Origin: Candidatus Bathyarchaeota archaeon
GTDB lineage: Archaea; Thermoproteota; Bathyarchaeia; TCS64
Direction: 5' to 3'
DNA length: 6,461 bases
Assembly: GCA_030602935.1 (NCBI GenBank)
Contig: JAUVYU010000044.1
Location: 1-6,461 of the forward strand
The position numbers and the translations under genes were made by a program. The notes under the pieces are model-generated. The model made no database searches and was not told the DNA's origin. It saw only the letters and a list, made by a program, of their open reading frames with translations. This document shows positions 1-6,291 of this stretch, in pieces. How positions within the stretch are numbered: position 1 is the stretch's first letter; each line of letters starts with the position of its first letter.

Positions 1-948
1 ATGGGCTCCCTGATGACCCTGGATGACCTCACAACGCACAGGAGCACCTTCCCCGAGCCCATCACCACCCACTACAGGGGCACCGACATCCACGAGATAC
101 CGCCCAACGGGCAGGGCATCGCGGCCCTGATAGCCCTCAACATCGTGGAGGAGTTCGACCTCGCCTCCATGGGCCACAGCTCAGCGGAGCACCTCCACGC
201 CATGATCGAGGCCATGAGGATGGCCTTCGCCGACGCCAGATGGTACGTGGCCGACGCCGATATGGTCGAGCTACCCATACAGGAGCTGATCTCAAAGGAG
301 TACGCCGCGGAGAGGCGGAGGCTCTTCGACCCGGCGAGGGCCATCGTCGACGTCGAGAGGGGGTCGCCCCTTGCAGGCTCGGACACAGTCTACTTCTGCA
401 CCGCTGACGGCGAGGGGAACGCTTGCAGCTTCATCAACTCCAACTGGAACGGCTTCGGCACAGGGCTAATACCCAAGGGCTGCGGCTTCACCCTCCAGAA
501 CCGGGGGAACCTCTTCAGCCTGGACCCGGGGCATCCCAACGCCCTGGCTCCGGGGAAGCGCCCATACCACACCATAATCCCGGGGATGGCGACGAGGGAC
601 GGGGAGCTCTACGGGCCCTTCGGCGTGATGGGGGGCTTCATGCAGCCCCAGGGGCACATGCAGGTAATAGTAAACATGGTTGACTTCGGGATGGACCCCC
701 AGGAGGCGCTGGACGCCCCACGTTTCTGCATAAACAGCAGGACATCTGGTAGCAACGTGGCCCTTGAGGAGGGCATCCCTTTGGATGTGATGGCCGCCCT
801 CTCCCGGATGGGCCACACGGTGTCGCCGCGCGCCGGGGCCTACCGATACGGCTTCGGAAGAGGACAGATAATCACGAGGGACCCCGATTCGGGCGTCCTC
901 TGCGGGGGCTCCGACCCCAGGGCGGACGGTCAAGCGGTGGCCTGGTAG
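1..948 (+). CDS. ggt: gamma-glutamyltransferase family protein (YwrD-like), C-terminal part, 5' truncated
   Basis: The visible 315 residues are the end of the large chain followed by the whole small chain of an Ntn-hydrolase of the gamma-glutamyltranspeptidase family. Members normally have about 530-570 residues, so some 220 N-terminal residues lie left of the window. The ATG at base 1 is an internal Met within the 'LMTLDDL' segment and is not the start. Autocleavage would occur before T129 (GSDTVYF), the predicted nucleophile, leaving a small chain of 187 residues, normal for the family. Other landmarks are FGTG (152-155), LQNRG (165-169), LDPGHPNALAPGKRPYHT (174-191), the glycine pair 211-212 with QPQGH (215-219), and the C-terminal GSDPRADGQAV. 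The QNRG and KRPYHT motifs mark the YwrD-like subgroup. The Gln/Asp and Ser-Ser residues that bind glutamate in classical GGT are absent, so the true substrate is uncertain; a gamma-glutamyl or other acyl amide is possible. Five Cys in the small chain suggest an intracellular enzyme. An oligo-T tract follows the stop. Confidence 0.92.
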   Translation: MGSLMTLDDLTTHRSTFPEPITTHYRGTDIHEIPPNGQGIAALIALNIVEEFDLASMGHSSAEHLHAMIEAMRMAFADARWYVADADMVELPIQELISKEYAAERRRLFDPARAIVDVERGSPLAGSDTVYFCTADGEGNACSFINSNWNGFGTGLIPKGCGFTLQNRGNLFSLDPGHPNALAPGKRPYHTIIPGMATRDGELYGPFGVMGGFMQPQGHMQVIVNMVDFGMDPQEALDAPRFCINSRTSGSNVALEEGIPLDVMAALSRMGHTVSPRAGAYRYGFGRGQIITRDPDSGVLCGGSDPRADGQAVAW

Positions 949-987
949 GTCTCAACGGAGCCCACCAACTGTAGGCCTGTATATTCC

Positions 988-993
988 TTTTTT
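988..993 (+). terminator. oligo-T terminator after the gamma-glutamyltransferase gene
   Basis: A run of six T lies about 40 bases after the TAG stop, within a locally AT-rich stretch (tatattccttttttacttg). Archaeal RNA polymerase stops at oligo-U tracts without needing a hairpin, and I see no strong stem before it. The rest of the 949-1125 spacer holds only the downstream promoter; no RNA gene or small ORF is evident. Confidence 0.5.
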
Positions 994-1081
994 ACTTGAT
1001 TAAACGACGGATGAGTACGGCATAAACCGATTCCTCGTCAGATTCTGAGATATAGGACTATTTCACGTATGCTTGATTCAA

Positions 1082-1092
1082 TATTTTATTAA
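1082..1092 (+). promoter_or_regulatory. archaeal TATA box for the S8 protease gene
   Basis: The sequence TATTTTATTAA is centred about 38 bases before the ATG at 1126. With the usual 24-27 base spacing, transcription would begin near 1111-1114, giving a leader of about 12-15 bases. That leader (atcaatgatttagtc) has no Shine-Dalgarno-like GGAG or GGTG, so translation would be near-leaderless. A second AT patch (gatatagg, 1049-1056) is a weaker candidate because its leader would be longer. Confidence 0.5.
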
Positions 1093-1125
1093 GAAGCTTA
1101 GTTCACTACGATCAATGATTTAGTC

Positions 1126-4100
1126 ATGAGTGTTCTCAGAGAGGCAACAGTAGGGATCTCAATCAGGAAACGTCTGGGTATCCTCACCGTTATATCCCTC
1201 GTGCTGTTCCCCCAGTTTTCCAATAATCTCATAGCCCCATCCGGATCCGAGGGGGTGCAATACTCGGTTCCCGCTGAGGGTGACATAATGAAGTTCCTGT
1301 TGGAGCTACCCTCTGAGGGTTTATACGAAGGTGTGGATGTGGTCTCGGACCTCAAGGAATGGGTCCTGGATCAGCAGAAGGCAGCCGTATCTCACCTCCG
1401 GGAGATGGGCATACAGGTCCTTGAGCAGCACTGGCTGGGCAACTTCATCGTCGCGAGGGGGACTCCTTCCCAGATAGCAGGTCTACCCGATGAGCTGGGC
1501 AGGGTAAGGTCGTACCCGGAAAGACCCCTGACGCAGGACTCATTAACGGCGATTGTCCCCGCCACGAGCTACGGCCCCGATGACTGGGAAATGACCATGA
1601 TACGCGCCGACCATGTCCACGACATGGGCTACTATGGTCAAGGGACCCGGGTGGCGATCCTCGACTCGGGGATCGACGCAGATCATCCGAAACTGAGTGG
1701 AAGGATCATAGCCCAGGTCGATCTCGTGAACGGAGACTCGGTCGCGGAGGACACCGACGGCCACGGCACAAGCCTCGCCGGCATCGTGGCCAAGGTGGCG
1801 CCCGCAGCGGGGCTCCTGATAGCCAAGACTGGCGAGGGAGGGCTCTCGTATCAGATACCCCTGATAAGCGGCGCCGAGTGGGCGGTGGAGAACGGCGCGG
1901 ACGTGATCCTCATAGCATCCTCTCTCAGGCCTGCAAGGGCTGACGGGTCAGACTGGCTCTCCGCGACCATGGACGGCCTGAGCTCCCTCGGGGTCACCGT
2001 GGTGGCCGCGGTCGGGAACGAGGGCCCAGAGGAGACATCCGTCGGCTCCCCTGCAGACGGTAGGAACGTGATCGCCGTCGGCGCCTTGAGCCAGATGTAT
2101 CAGATACTGCCTTCAAGCAGTCGGGGGCCAACCGTAGACGGCAGGGTGAAGCCCGACATAGTCGCCCCGTCAGGGATCAGTACCACATCCCTTGACGGAG
2201 GGGAAACGGTCATGGCGGGCACCAGCGCGGCTTCGGCTGTCGTTGCAGGGGCCAGGGCCCTCCTGAACCAGGCGTATCCCAGGGTCCCCTCGGAGGCTCT
2301 GAGACAGATAATCCTCAACACGGCGGTGGACATGTCGCCCTCACCCGACAACACATACGGCTATGGAAGGCTTGACGTCCTCTATGCGATGGACGGCTAC
2401 GAGCCCATCATCATCCCGTCCATCGGCGATGAGGTGTTCGGGGGGCAGCAGCACACCGTCAACGTCATAGTCTACAACACCACGGGCAGGAGGTCTAACC
2501 TGATCTCTGAAGCCACCGCCGCAGTCGAGATCGTGTACGCCGACAACTCTGTTTCAGCTCACATGGTGCCTGCCATGGGCTCCGGACGGTACTCCCAGCC
2601 CATCACCATCAAAGAGGTGTACGGGAGGGCTCAGTACAAGATCAGGATAATATCCACCACGCTGAGCTACTACACTAAGTGGATCACCATCCTACCTGTG
2701 AAGATACTGGATGTGACTCTGGATTCATACAGCCTTCAGCCAGGCGATGAGCTCACGGTCAGCGCCTCTCTGGAGTGGGGAAAGGAATGGTACTCCGAGC
2801 CCCTGAACCTCTTCTTCAGGGTATACGACGTCGACGGGAACTACAGGGGGCAGGTGCAGAGGGCCGTGGACATCCTCGACACCCATGTGGAGGCCTCCTT
2901 CGACGTCCTGGCGAACGGGACGTTCAGCGTCCTGGCTTCCCTTGAGTCTGGCACCCTCAGCGGTGACAGGGAGACACTTGACGTGATGAGCTCGGGATAC
3001 TTCTCCGTGGCTGACACGTCCAGGGTGAACAGGTACTGGACCATGTTCAACCACGTGTACGAGGGCCTCCTGGATGGGAGGTTCGAATGGAGAGGTGGGG
3101 AGTACCTAGACGCCTATCGCGTGACGTTGGACGCGGCCCTGTTGGAGCGGGCGAAGGCGTACGCCGAGCCCTTCCTTGAGGACGGCTACACGATGCTCGA
3201 GGTGGAGCCCCTCGACGAGATTGCAGGGCATGCCAGATTCCTCCTAGAACTCTACGACGAGACGGGGGAGGAGGCATACCTTGACGAAGGACGGAAGCGG
3301 GTAAACTGGCTCGTGTCCAACCAGTCCTCCAACTACGGCTGGTGGCACGACGGCTCCGGGATGCCCTGCACATACACGAACACCAGCAGCCAGATGTTCA
3401 ACGTGGAGGCGCTTCTAGCTCTTCAGACGGCCTACAGCGTCACCGGTGATACCGCCTATATGGAGGTTGCCCGGGAGGCCTTCAAGGAGAGGAGAGGGCA
3501 GTGGCAGAGCACCATCGACGTGGACATCGAGGTGGCCCACCGTCTCCATGAGTACACCCAGGAGAACATCTACTCCGAGTGGCTTGCATACCGCCTCAGA
3601 GGCCTTGAGGGCACCCAGCTGTCGGGCGGCGGCTGGGGGGAGGCGGGGGAGCTCGGAGGCGTGAGCGAAGTGGGCGTCGAGAGCACCCGGGCCCTACTCC
3701 TCCTCTACTCGTTGACGGGGGACGAGTCCGTCCGGGATCTGGCGCTGTCCGCGCTGGACTGGCTCTACTATCACTCCTGGATAGGCGGCGGGTGGGAGAC
3801 CGGCTGGTACACCGGTGAGGGAGCCGACACCGCGCCTGTCCTCCACGCGCTCTCCATGTTCCTCCCCTCCATCTACCCGACCGCAACGATCGAGATGGTC
3901 ATGCCTGTCGACTTGGCCTTCGATGTCGATGGCGTGGGGTACGTCTCCGGGCCCACGGGGAAGGTGGAGGTAGAGCTTGATCCCGGGGTCCACGTGGTCT
4001 CGGTTCCCGAGAACTACACCGTTGACGTCTTCAGGAGGTTTGAGGCCTGGGGGGACAGCGAGCCCTCGAATTCGAGATCCGTCACCGCGACCCAGAATCG

Positions 4101-4761
4101 TCTTCCATCCCTAGTGCCCTTCTACTCGACTAACTACCATCTCTCCGTCTCATCTCCTTACGGGGATGTGGTAGGTTCGGGGTGGTATAGGGAAGGAGCT
4201 CAGGCGTCGTTCTCCGTGACCCCAGGCGTTGTGGCGCTGGGAGCCGGGGAGAGGGCTGTGTTCCGGGGCTGGTCGCTTGAAGCCCTCCCGGAGGAGACGT
4301 CGGTGTCCGTCAGCATATACAGGGACGTCGAGGCCGCTGCGCTCTGGATGAAGCAGTATTCGCTCTCTCTGGGCGTGGAGCCGGAAGAGGTTGAGGACCT
4401 CCCCGAGGTCACGCCGTCCGGGGAGTGGTTCGACGAGGGCGCAGAGCTGACCTTCATGGCGCCCGAGGTGGAGGGATTCGACCTCATCGGGTGGACTTTG
4501 GACGGAGACGATCTGGGGACGAATGCCTCCTCCGTCGAGGTGGTGATGGACGCAGCGCACAGCATGGTAGCGAATTATAATGCCTCAGCGGAGCCTGAAC
4601 CGGAACCGGAGCCAGAGCCTGAGCCCGAGCCTGAACCGGAGCCGGAACCCGAGGAAGAGCCTAAGCCTCGGGGGATACCCGGCTTCCCATACGCCTCGGT
4701 GATGGTGGGTCTCCTGGTGGGGATCCTCTTGTTGCTGGTGGGCAGGTCGGGGAGGAGCTAG
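1126..4761 (+). CDS. secreted, membrane-anchored subtilisin-family (S8) serine protease with toroid-like and InlB-like domains
   Basis: This predicted cell-surface endopeptidase has 1211 residues. A signal peptide occupies about residues 1-36: RKR at 14-16, then a hydrophobic core LGILTVISLVLF. An I9-like propeptide follows (about 54-137). The S8 domain (about 155-420) has a complete catalytic set: D180 (AILDSGID), H213 (DGHGTS), N298 for the oxyanion hole (AAVGNEGP) and S367 (AGTSAAS), so it should be active. Two beta-rich, Ig-like regions follow (about 425-525 and 526-630). Next comes a helical region (about 633-915) with at least four hairpins of the form L-x-x-Y-x-x-T-G-[DE], suggesting an (alpha/alpha) toroid. 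Two clear InlB-type repeats (1004-1076, 1078-1152) and a degenerate one (about 925-1003) precede an (EP)10 linker, a PGF motif and a C-terminal membrane helix. The protein has only one Cys (C748), as expected outside the cell. An in-frame TAG at 1099-1101 and no intervening start codon support the ATG at 1126. Family and triad are certain; toroid fold and substrate are inferred. Confidence 0.95.
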   Translation: MSVLREATVGISIRKRLGILTVISLVLFPQFSNNLIAPSGSEGVQYSVPAEGDIMKFLLELPSEGLYEGVDVVSDLKEWVLDQQKAAVSHLREMGIQVLEQHWLGNFIVARGTPSQIAGLPDELGRVRSYPERPLTQDSLTAIVPATSYGPDDWEMTMIRADHVHDMGYYGQGTRVAILDSGIDADHPKLSGRIIAQVDLVNGDSVAEDTDGHGTSLAGIVAKVAPAAGLLIAKTGEGGLSYQIPLISGAEWAVENGADVILIASSLRPARADGSDWLSATMDGLSSLGVTVVAAVGNEGPEETSVGSPADGRNVIAVGALSQMYQILPSSSRGPTVDGRVKPDIVAPSGISTTSLDGGETVMAGTSAASAVVAGARALLNQAYPRVPSEALRQIILNTAVDMSPSPDNTYGYGRLDVLYAMDGYEPIIIPSIGDEVFGGQQHTVNVIVYNTTGRRSNLISEATAAVEIVYADNSVSAHMVPAMGSGRYSQPITIKEVYGRAQYKIRIISTTLSYYTKWITILPVKILDVTLDSYSLQPGDELTVSASLEWGKEWYSEPLNLFFRVYDVDGNYRGQVQRAVDILDTHVEASFDVLANGTFSVLASLESGTLSGDRETLDVMSSGYFSVADTSRVNRYWTMFNHVYEGLLDGRFEWRGGEYLDAYRVTLDAALLERAKAYAEPFLEDGYTMLEVEPLDEIAGHARFLLELYDETGEEAYLDEGRKRVNWLVSNQSSNYGWWHDGSGMPCTYTNTSSQMFNVEALLALQTAYSVTGDTAYMEVAREAFKERRGQWQSTIDVDIEVAHRLHEYTQENIYSEWLAYRLRGLEGTQLSGGGWGEAGELGGVSEVGVESTRALLLLYSLTGDESVRDLALSALDWLYYHSWIGGGWETGWYTGEGADTAPVLHALSMFLPSIYPTATIEMVMPVDLAFDVDGVGYVSGPTGKVEVELDPGVHVVSVPENYTVDVFRRFEAWGDSEPSNSRSVTATQNRLPSLVPFYSTNYHLSVSSPYGDVVGSGWYREGAQASFSVTPGVVALGAGERAVFRGWSLEALPEETSVSVSIYRDVEAAALWMKQYSLSLGVEPEEVEDLPEVTPSGEWFDEGAELTFMAPEVEGFDLIGWTLDGDDLGTNASSVEVVMDAAHSMVANYNASAEPEPEPEPEPEPEPEPEPEPEEEPKPRGIPGFPYASVMVGLLVGILLLLVGRSGRS
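4591..4650 (+). repeat. (Glu-Pro)10 linker repeat inside the protease gene
   Basis: Ten consecutive Glu-Pro pairs (residues 1156-1175) are followed by EEEPKP. Both Glu codons (GAG, GAA) and several Pro codons (CCT, CCG, CCA, CCC) are mixed, so the DNA is not a perfect tandem repeat. This argues for selection on the peptide, not recent slippage. Acidic Pro-rich stretches of this sort act as stiff, extended spacers that hold an ectodomain away from the membrane or S-layer. Confidence 0.9.
4678..4761 (+). other. PGF-CTERM-like C-terminal sorting/anchor signal of the protease
   Basis: The last 27 residues form a three-part tail: a PGF motif at 1185-1187 (GIPGFPYA), a hydrophobic helix (about 1189-1206, ASVMVGLLVGILLLLVG) and a short basic end (RSGRS). 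This order matches the PGF-CTERM signals that archaeosortase A processes in haloarchaea and other euryarchaea, and the low-complexity linker before it is also typical. It is an inference that this tail is cut and lipid-linked; a plain transmembrane anchor would look much the same. Confidence 0.65.
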
Positions 4762-4785
4762 ACCTCTCCGGACTGTCCTCCCGTA

Positions 4786-4800
4786 TGAAAGAGTATTTAA
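4786..4800 (+). promoter_or_regulatory. archaeal BRE/TATA promoter of asnS
   Basis: A purine-rich BRE-like stretch (tgaaagag) runs into TATTTAA (4794-4800), centred about 35 bases before the ATG at 4832. Transcription should begin near 4821-4824, leaving a leader of about 8-11 bases with no Shine-Dalgarno site. This placement decides the asnS start, because the in-frame TTG at 4805 would lie upstream of the transcript. It also shows that asnS has its own promoter, separate from the protease gene. Confidence 0.6.
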
Positions 4801-4816
4801 CGGGTTGGCTCATACC

Positions 4817-4822
4817 TTTTTT
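4817..4822 (+). terminator. possible oligo-T terminator of the protease gene, inside the asnS promoter
   Basis: A T6 run lies 56 bases after the protease stop, between the asnS TATA box and its predicted transcription start. It is the only clear oligo-T tract between the two genes, so it is the best candidate for ending protease transcripts. It could also simply be part of the AT-rich initiation region. Confidence 0.35.
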
Positions 4823-4831
4823 CGATTGATT

Positions 4832-6139
4832 ATGGCCGGGTTCGTCAGAGTCGTTGACATCCTTGATGGGGCTCACGACGGTGCAAAGGTGAGGGTCCGG
4901 GGCTGGCTCTACAATAAGCGGAGCAGCGGGGGGATCCAGTTCCTCTCAGTGAGAGATGGTACTGCTGTGGTCCAGTGCACCCTGAACAGGCGGGACCTCG
5001 GGGAGGAGGTGTTCAGGGAGGTGGAGGGGCTCCCGCTGGAGTCCACTGTCGTGCTGGAGGGCGTGGTGAACGTGGACGAGCGGGCTCCGGACGGCCGCGA
5101 GGTCTCGGTGGCCAGCGTGGTGGAGACCGTGGCGGCGATGTTGGACTTCCCCATCACGAAGCAGGAACACGGCGTCGAGTTCCTCATGGATAACCGGCAC
5201 CTCTACGTGCGGAATCCCAGGATCCAGGCGGTGATGCGGATCCGGGCAAAGTTCATGGAGGTGGCCCGGGGCTGGTTCCGGGACCACGACTACACGGAGA
5301 CCCAGAGCCCCATGTTCATCACGGCGGCCTGCGAGGGGGGCAGCACCCTGTTTAACGTGGAGTACTTCGAGAGGGAGGGCGTCTACTTGAGCCAGAGCTG
5401 GCAGCTCTATGCTGAGGCCATGATCTCGACCCTGGGGAAGATCTACACGATCGCGCCCAGCTTCAGGGCGGAGCCGAGCAGGACGCGGAGGCATCTGTCG
5501 GAGTTCTGGCACCTGGAGGTGGAGGAGCCTTGGCAGGACTTGGCGGGGATCACGGCGGTGGGGGATGAGCTTGTTGCCCATATCGGGCATACGCTGGCGA
5601 GGGAGATGCCCCGGGAGCTGAGGTTGGTGGGGCGTGACCCGGAGGATCTTCTGGCGCTGGAGACGCCTTTTCCGCGTGTGAGCTATGACGAGGCGGTGGA
5701 GATAGTCCAGTCGGAGGGGGTGGACATGTACTGGGGGGACGACTTTGGGTGGCAGCAGGAGGGGCCCCTGACGAAGCGGTTCGACACGCCCTTCTGGATC
5801 GTGGGTTTCCCGACGGGGATTAAGCCCTTCTACCACCTGCCGAACCCGGAGAGGCCTGATGTGACGATGTCGGCGGACCTGATGGCCCCGGAGGGCTATG
5901 GTGAGATCATTGGCGGTGGTCAGAGGGTCCACGAATATGAGCAGCTGCTGAGCCGGATCGACGAAGACGGGCTGGATCCGGAGGATTACAGTTGGTACGT
6001 CGACCTGAGGAGGTGGGGTACGGTTCCTCACAGCGGCTTCGGGTTGGGGGTGGAACGGGTGGTCATGTGGATGTGTAAGCTTGATCACATCCGGGACGCG
6101 GTGCCGTTCCCCAGGGACATGAGGCGGATCGTCCCCTAA
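4832..6139 (+). CDS. asnS: asparagine--tRNA ligase (asparaginyl-tRNA synthetase)
   Basis: This class IIb aminoacyl-tRNA synthetase charges tRNA-Asn with asparagine in the cytoplasm, using ATP. The 435 residues match the usual archaeal length of about 430. An N-terminal OB-fold anticodon-binding domain (about 15-105, RVRGWLYNKRSSGG) is joined to the catalytic core. Motif 1 is at about 133-163, motif 2 at 211-231 (FRAEPSRTRRHLSEFW) and motif 3 at 402-411 (GFGLGVERVV). It is AsnRS and not AspRS because of KQEHGVEFLMDNRHLYVR (110-127), QLYAE (191-195) in place of the AspRS QLYK or QLFK, DLMAPEGYGEIIGGGQR (349-365) and the AsnRS-type GTVPHSGFGLG. A Trp sits at the third position of QSWQ (188-191), where Gly, Pro or Ser is more usual. 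I chose the ATG at 4832 over the in-frame TTG at 4805, which would add nine residues, because the TATA box at 4794-4800 places transcription start downstream of the TTG. Having AsnRS suggests that Asn-tRNA is made directly, without relying only on transamidation. Confidence 0.95.
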   Translation: MAGFVRVVDILDGAHDGAKVRVRGWLYNKRSSGGIQFLSVRDGTAVVQCTLNRRDLGEEVFREVEGLPLESTVVLEGVVNVDERAPDGREVSVASVVETVAAMLDFPITKQEHGVEFLMDNRHLYVRNPRIQAVMRIRAKFMEVARGWFRDHDYTETQSPMFITAACEGGSTLFNVEYFEREGVYLSQSWQLYAEAMISTLGKIYTIAPSFRAEPSRTRRHLSEFWHLEVEEPWQDLAGITAVGDELVAHIGHTLAREMPRELRLVGRDPEDLLALETPFPRVSYDEAVEIVQSEGVDMYWGDDFGWQQEGPLTKRFDTPFWIVGFPTGIKPFYHLPNPERPDVTMSADLMAPEGYGEIIGGGQRVHEYEQLLSRIDEDGLDPEDYSWYVDLRRWGTVPHSGFGLGVERVVMWMCKLDHIRDAVPFPRDMRRIVP

Positions 6140-6218
6140 CCTCCTTCTCTCCTTTTCCGATAAGCTGTTATACGTCTCCATTATTTGTGGACGTCTTGGG
6201 AATCGATTGACTGGGGTA

Positions 6219-6252
6219 TTTTTCGTATCTTTTTATGCTGTAATATATTTTT
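6219..6252 (+). terminator. multiple oligo-T terminator downstream of asnS
   Basis: Three T5 runs (6219-6223, 6230-6234, 6248-6252) lie 80-113 bases after the asnS stop, in the AT-rich convergent spacer. Successive oligo-U tracts are a typical archaeal terminator. A pyrimidine-rich stretch (ctccttctctccttttcc, 6141-6158) immediately after the stop may help polymerase pausing. No convincing RNA gene is seen in 6140-6291. Confidence 0.5.
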
Positions 6253-6276
6253 CAATAGAATTGATATTCGATTAAT

Positions 6277-6284
6277 AAAAAAAA
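6277..6284 (-). terminator. oligo-T terminator of the reverse-strand TIGR04076-family gene
   Basis: Eight consecutive A on the forward strand give a T8 run on the reverse strand, starting seven bases past the TAA stop of the reverse gene. The sequence beyond it stays AT-rich. Its position and length make it the strongest terminator signal in the window. Confidence 0.6.
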
Positions 6285-6291
6285 TGAATTC

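Noticed and set aside
1..3. ATG at base 1 as the true start of the gamma-glutamyltransferase
   Set aside because: The first residues align within the large chain well past the normal N-terminus, so the frame is cut by the window edge.
466..933. Reverse-strand open frame of 155 codons opposite the gamma-glutamyltransferase gene
   Set aside because: The forward frame carries clear family motifs throughout. The reverse frame shows none, and no promoter precedes it.
949..1125. Possible non-coding RNA or small gene in the spacer before the protease
   Set aside because: Beyond the T6 tract and TATA box I found no tRNA-like, C/D-box or riboswitch-like structure, and no frame with a plausible start.
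4065..4076. Perfect 12-base palindrome CTCGAATTCGAG
   Set aside because: It lies inside the protease coding frame, is single copy and has no flanking regulatory context; chance is likely in GC-rich coding DNA.
4150..4560. Reverse-strand frames of 121 and 136 codons opposite the InlB-like repeats
   Set aside because: They are overlapping shadows with low-complexity composition, and the forward frame is uninterrupted.
4946..6181. Long reverse-strand open frame (411 codons) opposite asnS
   Set aside because: It is antisense to a clear AsnRS. Its translation is rich in His, Pro, Arg and Leu with no recognisable motif, as expected from codon-position GC bias in the forward gene.
6172..6195. Short inverted repeat ACGTC...GACGT in the convergent spacer
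   Set aside because: The stem is only five base pairs with a long loop and is not followed closely by a T tract, so it is too weak to call a hairpin terminator or RNA element.
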